In this document: in pieces, positions 1 to 6,343 of the stretch
Layout of the letters: every line of letters starts with the position of its first letter
Position numbering within the stretch: the stretch's first letter is position 1
Origin: Nocardioidaceae bacterium
GTDB lineage: Bacteria; Actinomycetota; Actinomycetes; Propionibacteriales; Nocardioidaceae
Direction: 5' to 3'
Assembly: GCA_025966335.1 (NCBI GenBank)
Contig: JAICRS010000176.1
Location: 1 to 6,344, forward strand
Length of the DNA stretch: 6,344 bases
Notes under the pieces: model-generated
Seen by the model: only the letters and a program-made list of their open reading frames with translations
What the model was told of the DNA's origin: nothing
Database searches by the model: none
Position numbers and translations under genes: made by a program

Positions 1-204
1 AGGGTCGGCAAGCGGCCTGGTGCGGGTCGTGGCGGAGAAGCCGGCCCGGGCGGTCGTGACGGTCCCGGCGACGGGGCCCGGACCGACGAGTCGGCTGACC
101 GGGAGCCGGCCGAGGAGCCAACCGAGCGGGAGTGGGCCGACATCGCGATCCAGGTCTACCTGGGCCGCGACCCGATCGACTACGAGTACAGCCACGCAAG
201 CTGA
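1..204 (+). CDS. C-terminal end of an unrecognised protein (partial, 5' end outside window)
   Basis: The first reading frame is open from base 1 to the TGA at 202-204, giving the last 67 residues of a protein that starts outside the window. The first 30 or so visible residues are rich in Gly, Arg, Pro and Asp and look disordered. They are followed by an acidic Glu/Pro/Asp stretch and then a more ordered tail, EWADIAIQVYLGRDPIDYEY, just before the stop. Codons in the last 25 positions end almost entirely in G or C, as expected for a real gene in high-GC DNA, and this supports this frame over the overlapping ATG frame that starts at 20. I do not recognise the family and assign no function. It converges on the hydrolase gene, with 58 bases between the two stop codons. 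Confidence 0.6.
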   Translation, partial: RVGKRPGAGRGGEAGPGGRDGPGDGARTDESADREPAEEPTEREWADIAIQVYLGRDPIDYEYSHAS

Positions 205-262
205 AGCGGCGGGATGAGTCCGTAGATGATGGTGGCTCTCTTGACGCCGCCTTCTCCTGTGC

Positions 263-1798
263 TCAGCGACCCACGACGGGGAGCCGTACGACCGCGTCCT
301 GGAGGATGATCGCGCCCGGCGTACGGCTGCCCATGCCCACGAACGTGTCACTGATCGGCGTCGCCAGCACGAACAGCGACTCACCCTTCGCGACATCGAC
401 GGCCACCGACGGCAGCTCGATGCTGCGTTCCTCACCGAGCACGGGCGCGAGCTCGTTGACCGGCAGCGCGTTGTTCTGGACCAGCCGGGCGTCGGCCGGG
501 CTGGTGCCCACGGCGAGGCCGTAGAAGGCGCGGTTGTTCACACCGGCGGCGAACATGGTGCCTTCGAGGTACGGCGTGCCCGCGACCCGGATCGGTCCGT
601 CGGCGATCTTGACCGCGATCGGGGCGCCGACCGTCTCGCTGGTGGCAACGGTGCCGACCGGGAACGTCTTGTCCGCGGCCACCGAACGAACCGTCGTGCA
701 GCCGGCACCAGCCGTGGCCAGGTGGTAGCGGCCGTACCCGCTGAGCCCGGTGTTCTTGCGCTTCAGCTTCTCGGTGAAGAACCGGATCGCGAGGTCGGTG
801 AACGAACCACCGGCGAGCTTCTTGCTGCACGGGTCCCCGGCGACGCCGACCGCCTGGGGGAAGACCGCGGGCAGGACGTGTCCGCCGTTGTAGCCCACGA
901 AGATGCTGTGCTTGCGTGCCTTCGGGGTCAGCGCCCGCTGGAAGTTCTTCAGGCCCTGGTCGAGCGGGAACAGGGTGTCCGTGGCGCCCTGGCCGAACAG
1001 CACCGGGATGTCGAGGCGGCGGCCCTGCGCCACGTGCCAGGCCGGCCCGTTCTTCTTGAAGAACGCGTTCATGTCAGTGGTTCCGGGGACGGTTCCGTCG
1101 GGCCACATTCCGGTGGCCACGCCCTGCACGGAGGCGGCGACGACCTCGGGTGGAAGCGCTTCGGCGCCTGCCGCGGTGAGGGCGGTGATCCAGGCGCTGC
1201 GACCCACCTCTTGCGGGGCGAGGCTCTCCTTGAGGTCGTACCACGTGATCTCGGGGGCCAGGGCATCGAAGATCGGTTCCCCGCGGTCCATCAGCTGGCG
1301 GAACGCGCCGACGAACTGGTAGCCGCCGCCGTAGCTGCCGCCGATCGCACCCAACCGAGGGTCTCCCTTGCCGTCGTTCTTCACCCAGCGCAGCTTGCTG
1401 ACCAGCCGCACCAGCCGCTGGACGTCCTTGCCTTCATAGGCCGGGTTCTCCACGTGCGCCTTGCCGCCGCTCTCGCCGAACCCCCGTTGGTCGAAGGACA
1501 AGATGCCGAAGCCGGCGTCGAGCCACTTGGCGAACGAGTCGGCGTCGGTGGTGCGCGATCCGCCCCACCCATGGCTGTGCAACACCATCGGAACCTTGTG
1601 CGCGCGGCTCGCACCGGCGGGCTTGAACAGCGTGTAGCAGATCTCCACGGCTTCGCTGGTGCCCGGCTCCGGGACGCTGCTGATGCAACCGTCGGTGGTC
1701 TTCGGCTCCGCCGCGGCCGTGGCCGGTGTGGAGACCGATGGCGCCATCGTCGCCAGCATGGCGAGGGCGGATGCGATGGCGACACGGCGTGCGGTCAT
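263..1798 (-). CDS. Secreted alpha/beta hydrolase, X-Pro dipeptidyl-peptidase (S15)/CocE-like
   Basis: This is a 511-residue serine hydrolase probably exported from the cell. Residues 1-30 form a signal peptide: basic MTARR, a hydrophobic Ala/Leu/Met core, and a likely AAA cleavage site before Glu31. The alpha/beta-hydrolase fold follows. It has an oxyanion-loop motif HSHGWGG (74-80), a DQRGFGES strand-turn (103-110), the nucleophile elbow GGSYGG with Ser155, an acid in GATD (Asp274) and a histidine in NGGHV (His307). The triad is therefore complete and in the usual order. The last 140 or so residues have a beta-rich character, like the C-terminal jelly-roll domain of S15/CocE enzymes. Four cysteines in the mature part (38, 54, 324, 367) could form two disulfides. 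The ATG is supported by GAGGTG four bases upstream (1803-1808). The substrate (peptide, ester or amide) cannot be told from sequence; members of this superfamily include peptidases and esterases. Confidence 0.9.
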   Translation of the reverse strand: MTARRVAIASALAMLATMAPSVSTPATAAAEPKTTDGCISSVPEPGTSEAVEICYTLFKPAGASRAHKVPMVLHSHGWGGSRTTDADSFAKWLDAGFGILSFDQRGFGESGGKAHVENPAYEGKDVQRLVRLVSKLRWVKNDGKGDPRLGAIGGSYGGGYQFVGAFRQLMDRGEPIFDALAPEITWYDLKESLAPQEVGRSAWITALTAAGAEALPPEVVAASVQGVATGMWPDGTVPGTTDMNAFFKKNGPAWHVAQGRRLDIPVLFGQGATDTLFPLDQGLKNFQRALTPKARKHSIFVGYNGGHVLPAVFPQAVGVAGDPCSKKLAGGSFTDLAIRFFTEKLKRKNTGLSGYGRYHLATAGAGCTTVRSVAADKTFPVGTVATSETVGAPIAVKIADGPIRVAGTPYLEGTMFAAGVNNRAFYGLAVGTSPADARLVQNNALPVNELAPVLGEERSIELPSVAVDVAKGESLFVLATPISDTFVGMGSRTPGAIILQDAVVRLPVVGR

Positions 1799-1802
1799 GG
1801 TT

Positions 1803-1808
1803 CACCTC
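1803..1808 (-). promoter_or_regulatory. Ribosome binding site of the hydrolase gene
   Basis: Read on the minus strand, GAGGTG lies four bases before the ATG at 1796-1798. It supports this start over the overlapping out-of-frame ATG at 1805. No convincing -35/-10 pair is visible in the 70 bases between this gene and the small reading frame upstream of it, so the two may share a transcript. Confidence 0.6.
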
Positions 1809-1868
1809 GGGGCGCGGGGGCAGGACACCCGAACAACGAACCGCGGGCCCCGTGGTTACGTTCGGCGG

Positions 1869-1997
1869 TCAGTGGAGGAGCTGAGCCGGTGTGAGGGTGA
1901 CCGGGTACGGCATGTGCGAGGTGAACTCTTCATCGCCGGTCGCGTGCGCCACGCGGGTGAACGGTCCGCTTCGCGGCAGTGTTGTCGCAGTACCCAT
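1869..1997 (-). CDS. Small hypothetical protein, 42 residues
   Basis: A minus-strand frame from ATG (1995-1997) to TGA (1869-1871) encodes 42 residues beginning MGTATTLPRSGPF and ending MPYPVTLTPAQLLH. The ATG is preceded at four bases by AAGGAGG, one of the strongest ribosome binding sites in the window, and about three quarters of its codons end in G or C. It contains no cysteine, no membrane segment and no signal peptide. A central acidic GDEE is followed by a Pro-rich hydrophobic tail. The gene lies upstream of the secreted hydrolase on the same strand with a 70-base gap and is divergent from the GMC operon. I do not recognise it. It could be a genuine small protein, a leader peptide for the hydrolase transcript, or the remnant of a longer gene. 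The ribosome binding site is the main reason to call it. Confidence 0.5.
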   Translation of the reverse strand: MGTATTLPRSGPFTRVAHATGDEEFTSHMPYPVTLTPAQLLH

Positions 1998-2001
1998 GGT
2001 G

Positions 2002-2008
2002 CCTCCTT
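2002..2008 (-). promoter_or_regulatory. Strong Shine-Dalgarno sequence of the 42-codon frame
   Basis: On the minus strand AAGGAGG is followed by CACC and then ATG. This is a near-complete complement of the 16S rRNA 3' end at a workable spacing, and it decides the start of the small frame at 1997. No protein-coding frame on the plus strand is known to use this segment, so the motif is not explained by another gene. Confidence 0.6.
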
Positions 2009-2029
2009 GCGAGGAGACGGAACAGGTCA

Positions 2030-2058
2030 TTGTCGTGCGTCCCGCCGCGGGCTAGGTT
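2030..2058 (+). promoter_or_regulatory. Candidate sigma-70-type promoter of the GMC/aldehyde dehydrogenase operon
   Basis: TTGTCG (2030-2035) and TAGGTT (2053-2058) are separated by exactly 17 bases. They match the actinobacterial housekeeping pattern TTGnCn and TAnnnT. Transcription would start near 2065, leaving a 5' leader of about 40 bases before the GTG start at 2106. The assignment rests on motif and spacing only. No comparably good promoter was found in the opposite direction for the small frame. Confidence 0.45.
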
Positions 2059-2068
2059 CGGTCGCACG
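2034..2068. promoter_or_regulatory. Operator-like inverted repeat over the operon promoter
   Basis: CGTGCGTCC (2034-2042) and GGTCGCACG (2060-2068) are inverted copies matching at 8 of 9 positions, separated by 17 bases. Between them, starting on the last two bases of the left arm, lies a perfect short palindrome CCCGC-C-GCGGG (2041-2051). The arms cover the end of the proposed -35, the whole spacer and the region just after the -10, where a repressor would be expected to act. No regulator gene is in the window. GC-rich DNA produces such symmetry by chance quite often, so this is a weak call. Confidence 0.25.
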
Positions 2069-2093
2069 CGCGCGAGCGGACCCACCGGGCAGC

Positions 2094-2101
2094 CGAGGAG
2101 A
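2094..2101 (+). promoter_or_regulatory. Ribosome binding site that fixes the GTG start of the GMC gene
   Basis: CGAGGAGA ends four bases before the GTG at 2106-2108, with GGAG at a spacing of five. The FAD-binding Rossmann motif begins 12 codons after this GTG, as in other GMC enzymes. The same reading frame stays open far upstream, to 1659, but nothing there resembles a GMC protein, so the long version is rejected. An ATG at 2104-2106 overlaps the GTG but is followed directly by TGA and cannot be the start. Confidence 0.7.
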
Positions 2102-2105
2102 CCAT

Positions 2106-3701
2106 GTGAGCCAGCAGACCCATGACTACGTGATCGTCGGAGCCGGCAGTGCCGGTGCGGTGCTCGCGGCGCGGCTCACGGAGGACCCGGGAACCTCAGT
2201 CCTGCTCCTCGAGGCAGGCGGGGAGGCCGTCGCCGACGAGATCACCATCCCGGCCGCGTTCGCCACGCTGTTCAAGACCAAGTGGGACTGGCACTACAAC
2301 ACCACCGAGCAGAAGCAGCTCAATGCTCGCAGGGCGTACTGGCCGCGGATGAAGGCCCTCGGCGGCTGCTCGTCGATGAACGCGATGATCTACATCCGCG
2401 GCAACCGCCTCGACTACAACACCTGGCGCGACGAGCACGGTGCGACCAGCTGGGGGTACGACGACGTCCTCCCGTACTTCATCAGGGCCGAGGCGAACAC
2501 TCGTCTCGGAGCGCCGTTCCACGGCCAGAACGGACCGCTGCACGTCGAGGACCGCCGCTACACCCATCCGCTGAGCAACGCCTGGGTCGAGTCGGCGGTC
2601 GCCAACGGTTTCAAGCCGACCGACGACTTCAACGGCGCCGAGCAGGAGGGCGCGGGGCTCTACCAGGTCACCTGCCGCAACGGGCGACGCTGGTCGGTCG
2701 CCAAGGCCTACCTCGAGCCGGTCAGCGACCGCCCGAACCTCACCGTGCGTACCGGGGCCCTCGCCACCCGGGTCGTCGTCGAGAACGGGCGCGCCGTCGG
2801 AGTCGCCTACCAGTACGGCGCCGCGGAGGAGGTCGCCTACGCCGACGCGGAGGTGATCCTGTCCGGCGGCACCATCAACTCGCCGCAGCTGCTGATGCTC
2901 TCCGGCATCGGGCCTGCCGCGCACCTGCGGGACGTCGGTGTCGACGTCGTCGTCGACCTGCCCGGCGTGGGACAGAACCTGCACGACCATCCGGCCGCAC
3001 CGCTGGTGTGGCACACCAAGGACACCTCCGACCTCGCCGAGCTCAACACGCTGCTCAACTTCGGCAAGGCGAAGGCGGCCGGACGTGGGCCGCTGGTGTC
3101 CAACGTCGGTGAGGCCGGCGGGTTCTTCCGCAGCCGCGACGGGCTGGCCGCTCCCGACCTCCAGGTGCACGTGGCGCCGAGCGGATTCTGGGACAATGGC
3201 CTCCACGAGCCGACCACCCGCAAGGTGACCGTGGCGCCGACGCTGATCAGCGTCGCCAGCCGTGGACAGCTGCGGCTGCGGTCCCTGGATCCACGCTGGC
3301 ACCCGGAGATCGACCCCGCCTACTACGACGATGCGGCCGATCTCGACGCGATGGTGGCCGGCGTCCAGCGGCTGCTCGAGACGGTGTCCTCCGGACCGAT
3401 CGCGCGGTACATCGACCAACCGTTCATGCCCGGGAGCGTCACGCCGTCGGAGGGCGACATCGCCGAGCACCTGCGGCAGAACACCCAGACGCTCTACCAC
3501 CCGGTGGGCACCTGCGCGATGGGCCAGGGCGAGCAGGCCGTCGTCGACCCCGAGCTGCGGGTCCGCGGTCTCGAGGGGCTCCGGGTCGTGGACGCATCCG
3601 TCATGCCCGTCGTACCCCGCGGGAACACCAACGCACCCACGATCATGATCGGCGAGAAGGCCGCCGACCTGATCCGCGGTACGCACGGAGGAGCGAGCTG
3701 A
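2106..3701 (+). CDS. GMC-family FAD-dependent alcohol (choline-type) dehydrogenase
   Basis: This 531-residue flavoenzyme, starting at GTG, probably oxidises a primary alcohol to an aldehyde with FAD as cofactor. The N-terminal ADP-binding motif is GAGSAG (12-17), with Glu36 at the end of the second strand to hold the ribose. The first GMC signature is at 81-94 (LGGCSSMNA), NLHDHP is at 291-296, and the second signature GGTINSPQLLMLSGIG is at 254-269. The C-terminal substrate domain runs from about 376 to 525. It carries the catalytic His465 in YHPVGTCAMG and Asn509 in GNTNAPT, the same His/Asn spacing as recalled for choline oxidase. Met91 stands where choline oxidase has the His that links FAD covalently, so FAD is probably bound non-covalently. 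No signal peptide or membrane span is seen. The length is normal for BetA/AlkJ-type dehydrogenases. The substrate is not determined: choline, medium-chain alcohols and others are all possible. The next gene, an aldehyde dehydrogenase, would remove the product. Confidence 0.9.
   Translation: MSQQTHDYVIVGAGSAGAVLAARLTEDPGTSVLLLEAGGEAVADEITIPAAFATLFKTKWDWHYNTTEQKQLNARRAYWPRMKALGGCSSMNAMIYIRGNRLDYNTWRDEHGATSWGYDDVLPYFIRAEANTRLGAPFHGQNGPLHVEDRRYTHPLSNAWVESAVANGFKPTDDFNGAEQEGAGLYQVTCRNGRRWSVAKAYLEPVSDRPNLTVRTGALATRVVVENGRAVGVAYQYGAAEEVAYADAEVILSGGTINSPQLLMLSGIGPAAHLRDVGVDVVVDLPGVGQNLHDHPAAPLVWHTKDTSDLAELNTLLNFGKAKAAGRGPLVSNVGEAGGFFRSRDGLAAPDLQVHVAPSGFWDNGLHEPTTRKVTVAPTLISVASRGQLRLRSLDPRWHPEIDPAYYDDAADLDAMVAGVQRLLETVSSGPIARYIDQPFMPGSVTPSEGDIAEHLRQNTQTLYHPVGTCAMGQGEQAVVDPELRVRGLEGLRVVDASVMPVVPRGNTNAPTIMIGEKAADLIRGTHGGAS
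3687..3693 (+). promoter_or_regulatory. Ribosome binding site of the aldehyde dehydrogenase gene, inside the GMC gene
   Basis: GGAGGAG lies seven bases before the ATG at 3701-3703, within the last codons of the GMC gene. The upstream stop and this start share one base (TGATG), so the two genes are almost certainly co-transcribed and probably translationally coupled. Confidence 0.7.
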
Positions 3702-5209
3702 TGAGCGACAAGCTGGAGTCGATCAACCCCGCCACCGGCGACGTGGTCGGCGTGCACACCATCGACGACGCCGCCGACGTCGACGCCGCCGTAGAGCGGG
3801 CCCGGGAGGCGGCCGGCTGGTGGTCCGCGCTTCGCTTCGATGAGCGCAAGCGGATCCTGAACCAGTGGAAGGGCGTCCTCGCCCGTCGGATGGGCCAGCT
3901 CGCCGACGTGGTGCACCAGGAGACCGGCAAGCCGCACGCGGACGCGCAGCTCGAGGTGGGGTTGGCGATCGACCACCTGAGCTGGGCCGCCGGCCACGCG
4001 GAGAAGGTGCTGGGCAGGCACAAGGTCTCCTCCGGGCTGCTGATGGCCAACCAGGCCGCAACGGTGGAGTACCTCCCGCTCGGTGTGGTCGGCGTGATCG
4101 GTCCGTGGAACTACCCGGTCTTCACCCCGATGGGGTCGATCGGCTACGCGCTGGCGGCCGGGGACGCCGTGGTGTTCAAGCCGAGCGAGCTCACTCCCGG
4201 CGTGGGGGTGTGGCTGGCCGACAGCCTGGCCGAGGTCGTGCCCGACCACCGGCTTCTCCAGGTCGTGATCGGCCACGGCGAGACCGGTGCTGCGCTGTGC
4301 CGCGCGGACATCGACAAGGTCGCGTTCACCGGCTCCGCCGAGACCGGCAAGAAGGTGATGGCCGCCTGCGCGGAGAACCTCACGCCGGTGATCATCGAAG
4401 CCGGCGGCAAGGACCCGCTGATCGTCGACGAGGACGCCGACATCGCCGCGGCCGCGGACGCCGCCGCGTGGGGTGCGTTCGCCAACGCCGGACAGACCTG
4501 CACCGGCGTCGAGCGGGTCTACGTCCACGAGCGGGTGTACGACGGGTTCCTCACCGAGCTGACCCGACGAGCCAGCGAGGTACATGCCGGGATCGACACC
4601 GACGCCAAGCTCGGGCCGATGACGATGCCGGAGCAGGTCGACGTGGTGCGCCGCCACATCGACGACGCGCTGTCTCGGGGCGGGAGCGCGGTGGTCGGTG
4701 GCAGCGACGCGGTGGGGGACCGGTTCATCCAGCCGACCGTGCTCACCGACGTCCCGGACGACTCCTCCGCGATCACCGAGGAGACGTTCGGCCCCACCGT
4801 CACGGTGACCCGGGTGCGCAGCATGGACGAGGCGGTCAGCCGCGCGAACGCCACCCGCTACGGCCTCGGGTCAGCCGTCTTCTCCAAGGAGCACGGCCCC
4901 GACATCGCCCGACGGCTGCGGTCCGGGATGACCTCGGTCAACTCGGTGATCTCGTTCGCCGGCATCCCGTCGCTGCCGTTCGGTGGGGTCGGTGACTCCG
5001 GGTTCGGACGGGTCCACGGCGCGGACGGGCTCAAGGAGTTCACCTACGCCAAGGCGGTCACCCGGCAGCGGATGAAACCGTTGATGCTGCTGACCACCTT
5101 CGACCGCAGCGACAAGACGGACGCGTCCTTCGCCGCGCTGATCACCGCGCTGCACGGACGGGCGACCCAGCTCGCCAAGAAGCCGCGCCGACTGACGAAG
5201 AGGTCGTAG
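3701..5209 (+). CDS. NAD-dependent aldehyde dehydrogenase with C-terminal basic extension
   Basis: This 502-residue member of the aldehyde dehydrogenase superfamily oxidises an aldehyde to the carboxylic acid. All key elements are visible: GPWNYP with the oxyanion Asn137, KPSE with Lys160 and Glu163 (an acidic residue here usually favours NAD over NADP), the cofactor turn FTGSAETG (209-216), the general base Glu233 in IEAGGKDP, the nucleophile Cys267 in GQTCTG, EETFGP (360-365) and PFGG (426-429). The conserved core ends near residue 457. About 45 more residues follow, finishing in a strongly basic tail (KKPRRLTKRS). Such an extension is not usual in betaine aldehyde dehydrogenase and recalls mycobacterial aldehyde dehydrogenases of uncertain substrate. 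The gene overlaps the GMC gene by one base and should act on its aldehyde product. Its stop is 10 bases from the stop of the convergent methyltransferase gene. Confidence 0.93.
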   Translation: MSDKLESINPATGDVVGVHTIDDAADVDAAVERAREAAGWWSALRFDERKRILNQWKGVLARRMGQLADVVHQETGKPHADAQLEVGLAIDHLSWAAGHAEKVLGRHKVSSGLLMANQAATVEYLPLGVVGVIGPWNYPVFTPMGSIGYALAAGDAVVFKPSELTPGVGVWLADSLAEVVPDHRLLQVVIGHGETGAALCRADIDKVAFTGSAETGKKVMAACAENLTPVIIEAGGKDPLIVDEDADIAAAADAAAWGAFANAGQTCTGVERVYVHERVYDGFLTELTRRASEVHAGIDTDAKLGPMTMPEQVDVVRRHIDDALSRGGSAVVGGSDAVGDRFIQPTVLTDVPDDSSAITEETFGPTVTVTRVRSMDEAVSRANATRYGLGSAVFSKEHGPDIARRLRSGMTSVNSVISFAGIPSLPFGGVGDSGFGRVHGADGLKEFTYAKAVTRQRMKPLMLLTTFDRSDKTDASFAALITALHGRATQLAKKPRRLTKRS

Positions 5210-5219
5210 CCGGCCACGC

Positions 5220-6254
5220 TCACAGCGGCTTGGTCGCCACGAACGCCATCAATGGCTCGCCCGGAGCGATACGTTGTGGTTCCTCGGGGTCGAGGCCCGC
5301 TGCGCGGAGCTGGTCGGTGAGCTGCTCCGCGACCGGCAGTTCCATCTGCCCGGCCTGCGCGCGCAGCAACAGGTCGAAGTGTCGGCTGAAGAGGGCCGGG
5401 CCGATGACGGTGGAGACGGTGACCAGGAGACCGCCGGGCGCCAGCGTCGCGGCGATCTCGCGCAGGAAGTCGACCCGCTCCTGGACCGGCACGTAGTAGA
5501 TCGCATTCGCCAGCAGTGCCAGGTCGACCGGTCCGCCGATGCGCGCGGCGTCGCCCAGGATCTCGCGCGCGTCTCCGACGAGGATCCGCGCCCGGTCGCC
5601 GAGTCCGTTGCGCTGCAGGGTGTCCTCGGCCAGCGCCGCGGCACCCGGGTCGGTGTCGATCCCGGTCCCGGTCGCCGAGGGCGCCGCTCGGAGCATGGTG
5701 ACCAGCTGACGCCCCGCGCCGCAGCCGATGTCCAGGACGTGCGCGGGACCCTGCCGGGCGACCAGGTCGGCCACGGTCGCCGCGACGAACGGCTCCAACG
5801 CCTTCGACAGCCGGGCGATCACCTCACCGCGCTCGGTGATGTCCCGCCGTGCCGGACCGCCGGCGAGCTGGGCGCCGAGGTCCCGGTAGAGGCCCACGTG
5901 GTAGCCGGAGAACGCCTCGTACGACGCGCGGGCGACGTCGTCCTCGAGGATCGACCGGCTCTTGCGGGTCAGCTGCCACCGGCTGCCGTCGAGATCCACG
6001 AGGCCCGCGGCGGCCAGGACCTGAAGATAGGCGTCGAACAGGGCGACGTCGCTCATCGGGACGTCATGCGCCGCGAGCGCATCCACCAGCTCGCGGGTCG
6101 TCGCGGTTCTGTCCGACAACGCGTCCAGCACACCGAGCTCCAGGGCGGCGCCGACCAGGGCCATCCGCACCGCCGCCTGCCCGTCCCGGAAGGCCTTGAG
6201 CCGGGTCAACGGTGCTCCGGACCGGAGCACCGTGAGCGTGCTCCTCAGTCTCAC
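5220..6254 (-). CDS. Class I SAM-dependent methyltransferase with N-terminal winged-helix dimerisation domain
   Basis: This is a 344-residue protein. Residues 25-110 or so form a helical winged-helix-like domain (LELGVLDALSD, then YLQVLAAAGLVDLDG and WQLTRKS), as in the O-methyltransferase family that dimerises through this part. The Rossmann-like catalytic domain has motif I VLDIGCGAG (173-181), an acidic residue closing the second strand (Asp200 in GTGID), VGDAR (226-230), LLANAIYYV (247-255) and LAPGGLLVT (271-279). SAM binding is therefore well supported. The substrate is unknown. The catalytic histidine of plant-type O-methyltransferases (in LHDW) appears replaced by tyrosine at 253. The GTG start overlaps the stop of the upstream gene as GTGA. 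Only a weak GGTGG lies nine bases before it, which suggests translational coupling. Confidence 0.88.
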   Translation of the reverse strand: MRLRSTLTVLRSGAPLTRLKAFRDGQAAVRMALVGAALELGVLDALSDRTATTRELVDALAAHDVPMSDVALFDAYLQVLAAAGLVDLDGSRWQLTRKSRSILEDDVARASYEAFSGYHVGLYRDLGAQLAGGPARRDITERGEVIARLSKALEPFVAATVADLVARQGPAHVLDIGCGAGRQLVTMLRAAPSATGTGIDTDPGAAALAEDTLQRNGLGDRARILVGDAREILGDAARIGGPVDLALLANAIYYVPVQERVDFLREIAATLAPGGLLVTVSTVIGPALFSRHFDLLLRAQAGQMELPVAEQLTDQLRAAGLDPEEPQRIAPGEPLMAFVATKPL

Positions 6255-6343
6255 GCGCGCGCGCCACCGTCGGTCAGGCCGTCGAGCGGGAAGCCCTCGA
6301 CCTCCCGCGGTCCGGCGAGCGCGGTGACCGTTGCCCAGTTGGC
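6251..6343 (-). CDS. C-terminal end of an unrecognised protein (partial)
   Basis: A minus-strand frame enters at the right edge and ends at the TGA at 6251-6253, giving 30 residues starting ANWATVTALAGP and ending LTDGGARA. The stop overlaps the methyltransferase start by four bases (GTGA), a classic sign of two genes in one operon, and this is the main support for the frame being real. The remaining residues are too few to name a family. Because it is translated just ahead of the methyltransferase, its full sequence would be the best clue to that enzyme's pathway. Confidence 0.55.
   Translation of the reverse strand, partial: ANWATVTALAGPREVEGFPLDGLTDGGARA

Noticed and set aside
206..250. 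Possible stem GCGGCG (206-211) with CGCCGC (245-250) between two convergent genes, as a bidirectional terminator
   Set aside because: Only six pairs with a loop of 33 bases and no T-tract on either strand; this occurs readily by chance at this GC content.
1841..1855. Near-palindrome CCGCGGGCCCCGTGG between the small frame and the hydrolase
   Set aside because: On the transcribed minus strand it has an A-C mismatch, a three-base loop and no T-tract. It is probably chance symmetry in GC-rich DNA.
722..1894. Long plus-strand open frame (390 codons) opposite the hydrolase
   Set aside because: It is a shadow frame: the minus strand encodes a full hydrolase with catalytic motifs, and long antisense frames are expected in high-GC DNA.
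1659..2105. Upstream in-frame extension of the GMC gene by 149 codons
   Set aside because: The extension is antisense to the hydrolase and the small frame and has no family resemblance. The GTG at 2106 has a good ribosome binding site just before the Rossmann motif.
3165..3241. Repeated segment GTGGCGCCGA (about 3171 and 3231)
   Set aside because: Both copies are in the same frame of the GMC gene, encoding Val-Ala-Pro twice with common codons; not a repeat element.
2196..3686. Long minus-strand open frame (496 codons) opposite the GMC gene
   Set aside because: It has no recognisable motif and is rich in Val, Gly, Asp and Arg, as expected from reading a high-GC gene in the antisense direction.
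3494..4657. Minus-strand open frame (387 codons) across the GMC/aldehyde dehydrogenase junction
   Set aside because: It overlaps two well-supported genes and has no protein-like features.
5180..5231. Inverted repeat AAGCCGC (5180-5186) and GCGGCTT (5225-5231) across the convergent stop codons
   Set aside because: Seven pairs but a 38-base loop and arms inside both coding regions; not convincing as a terminator.
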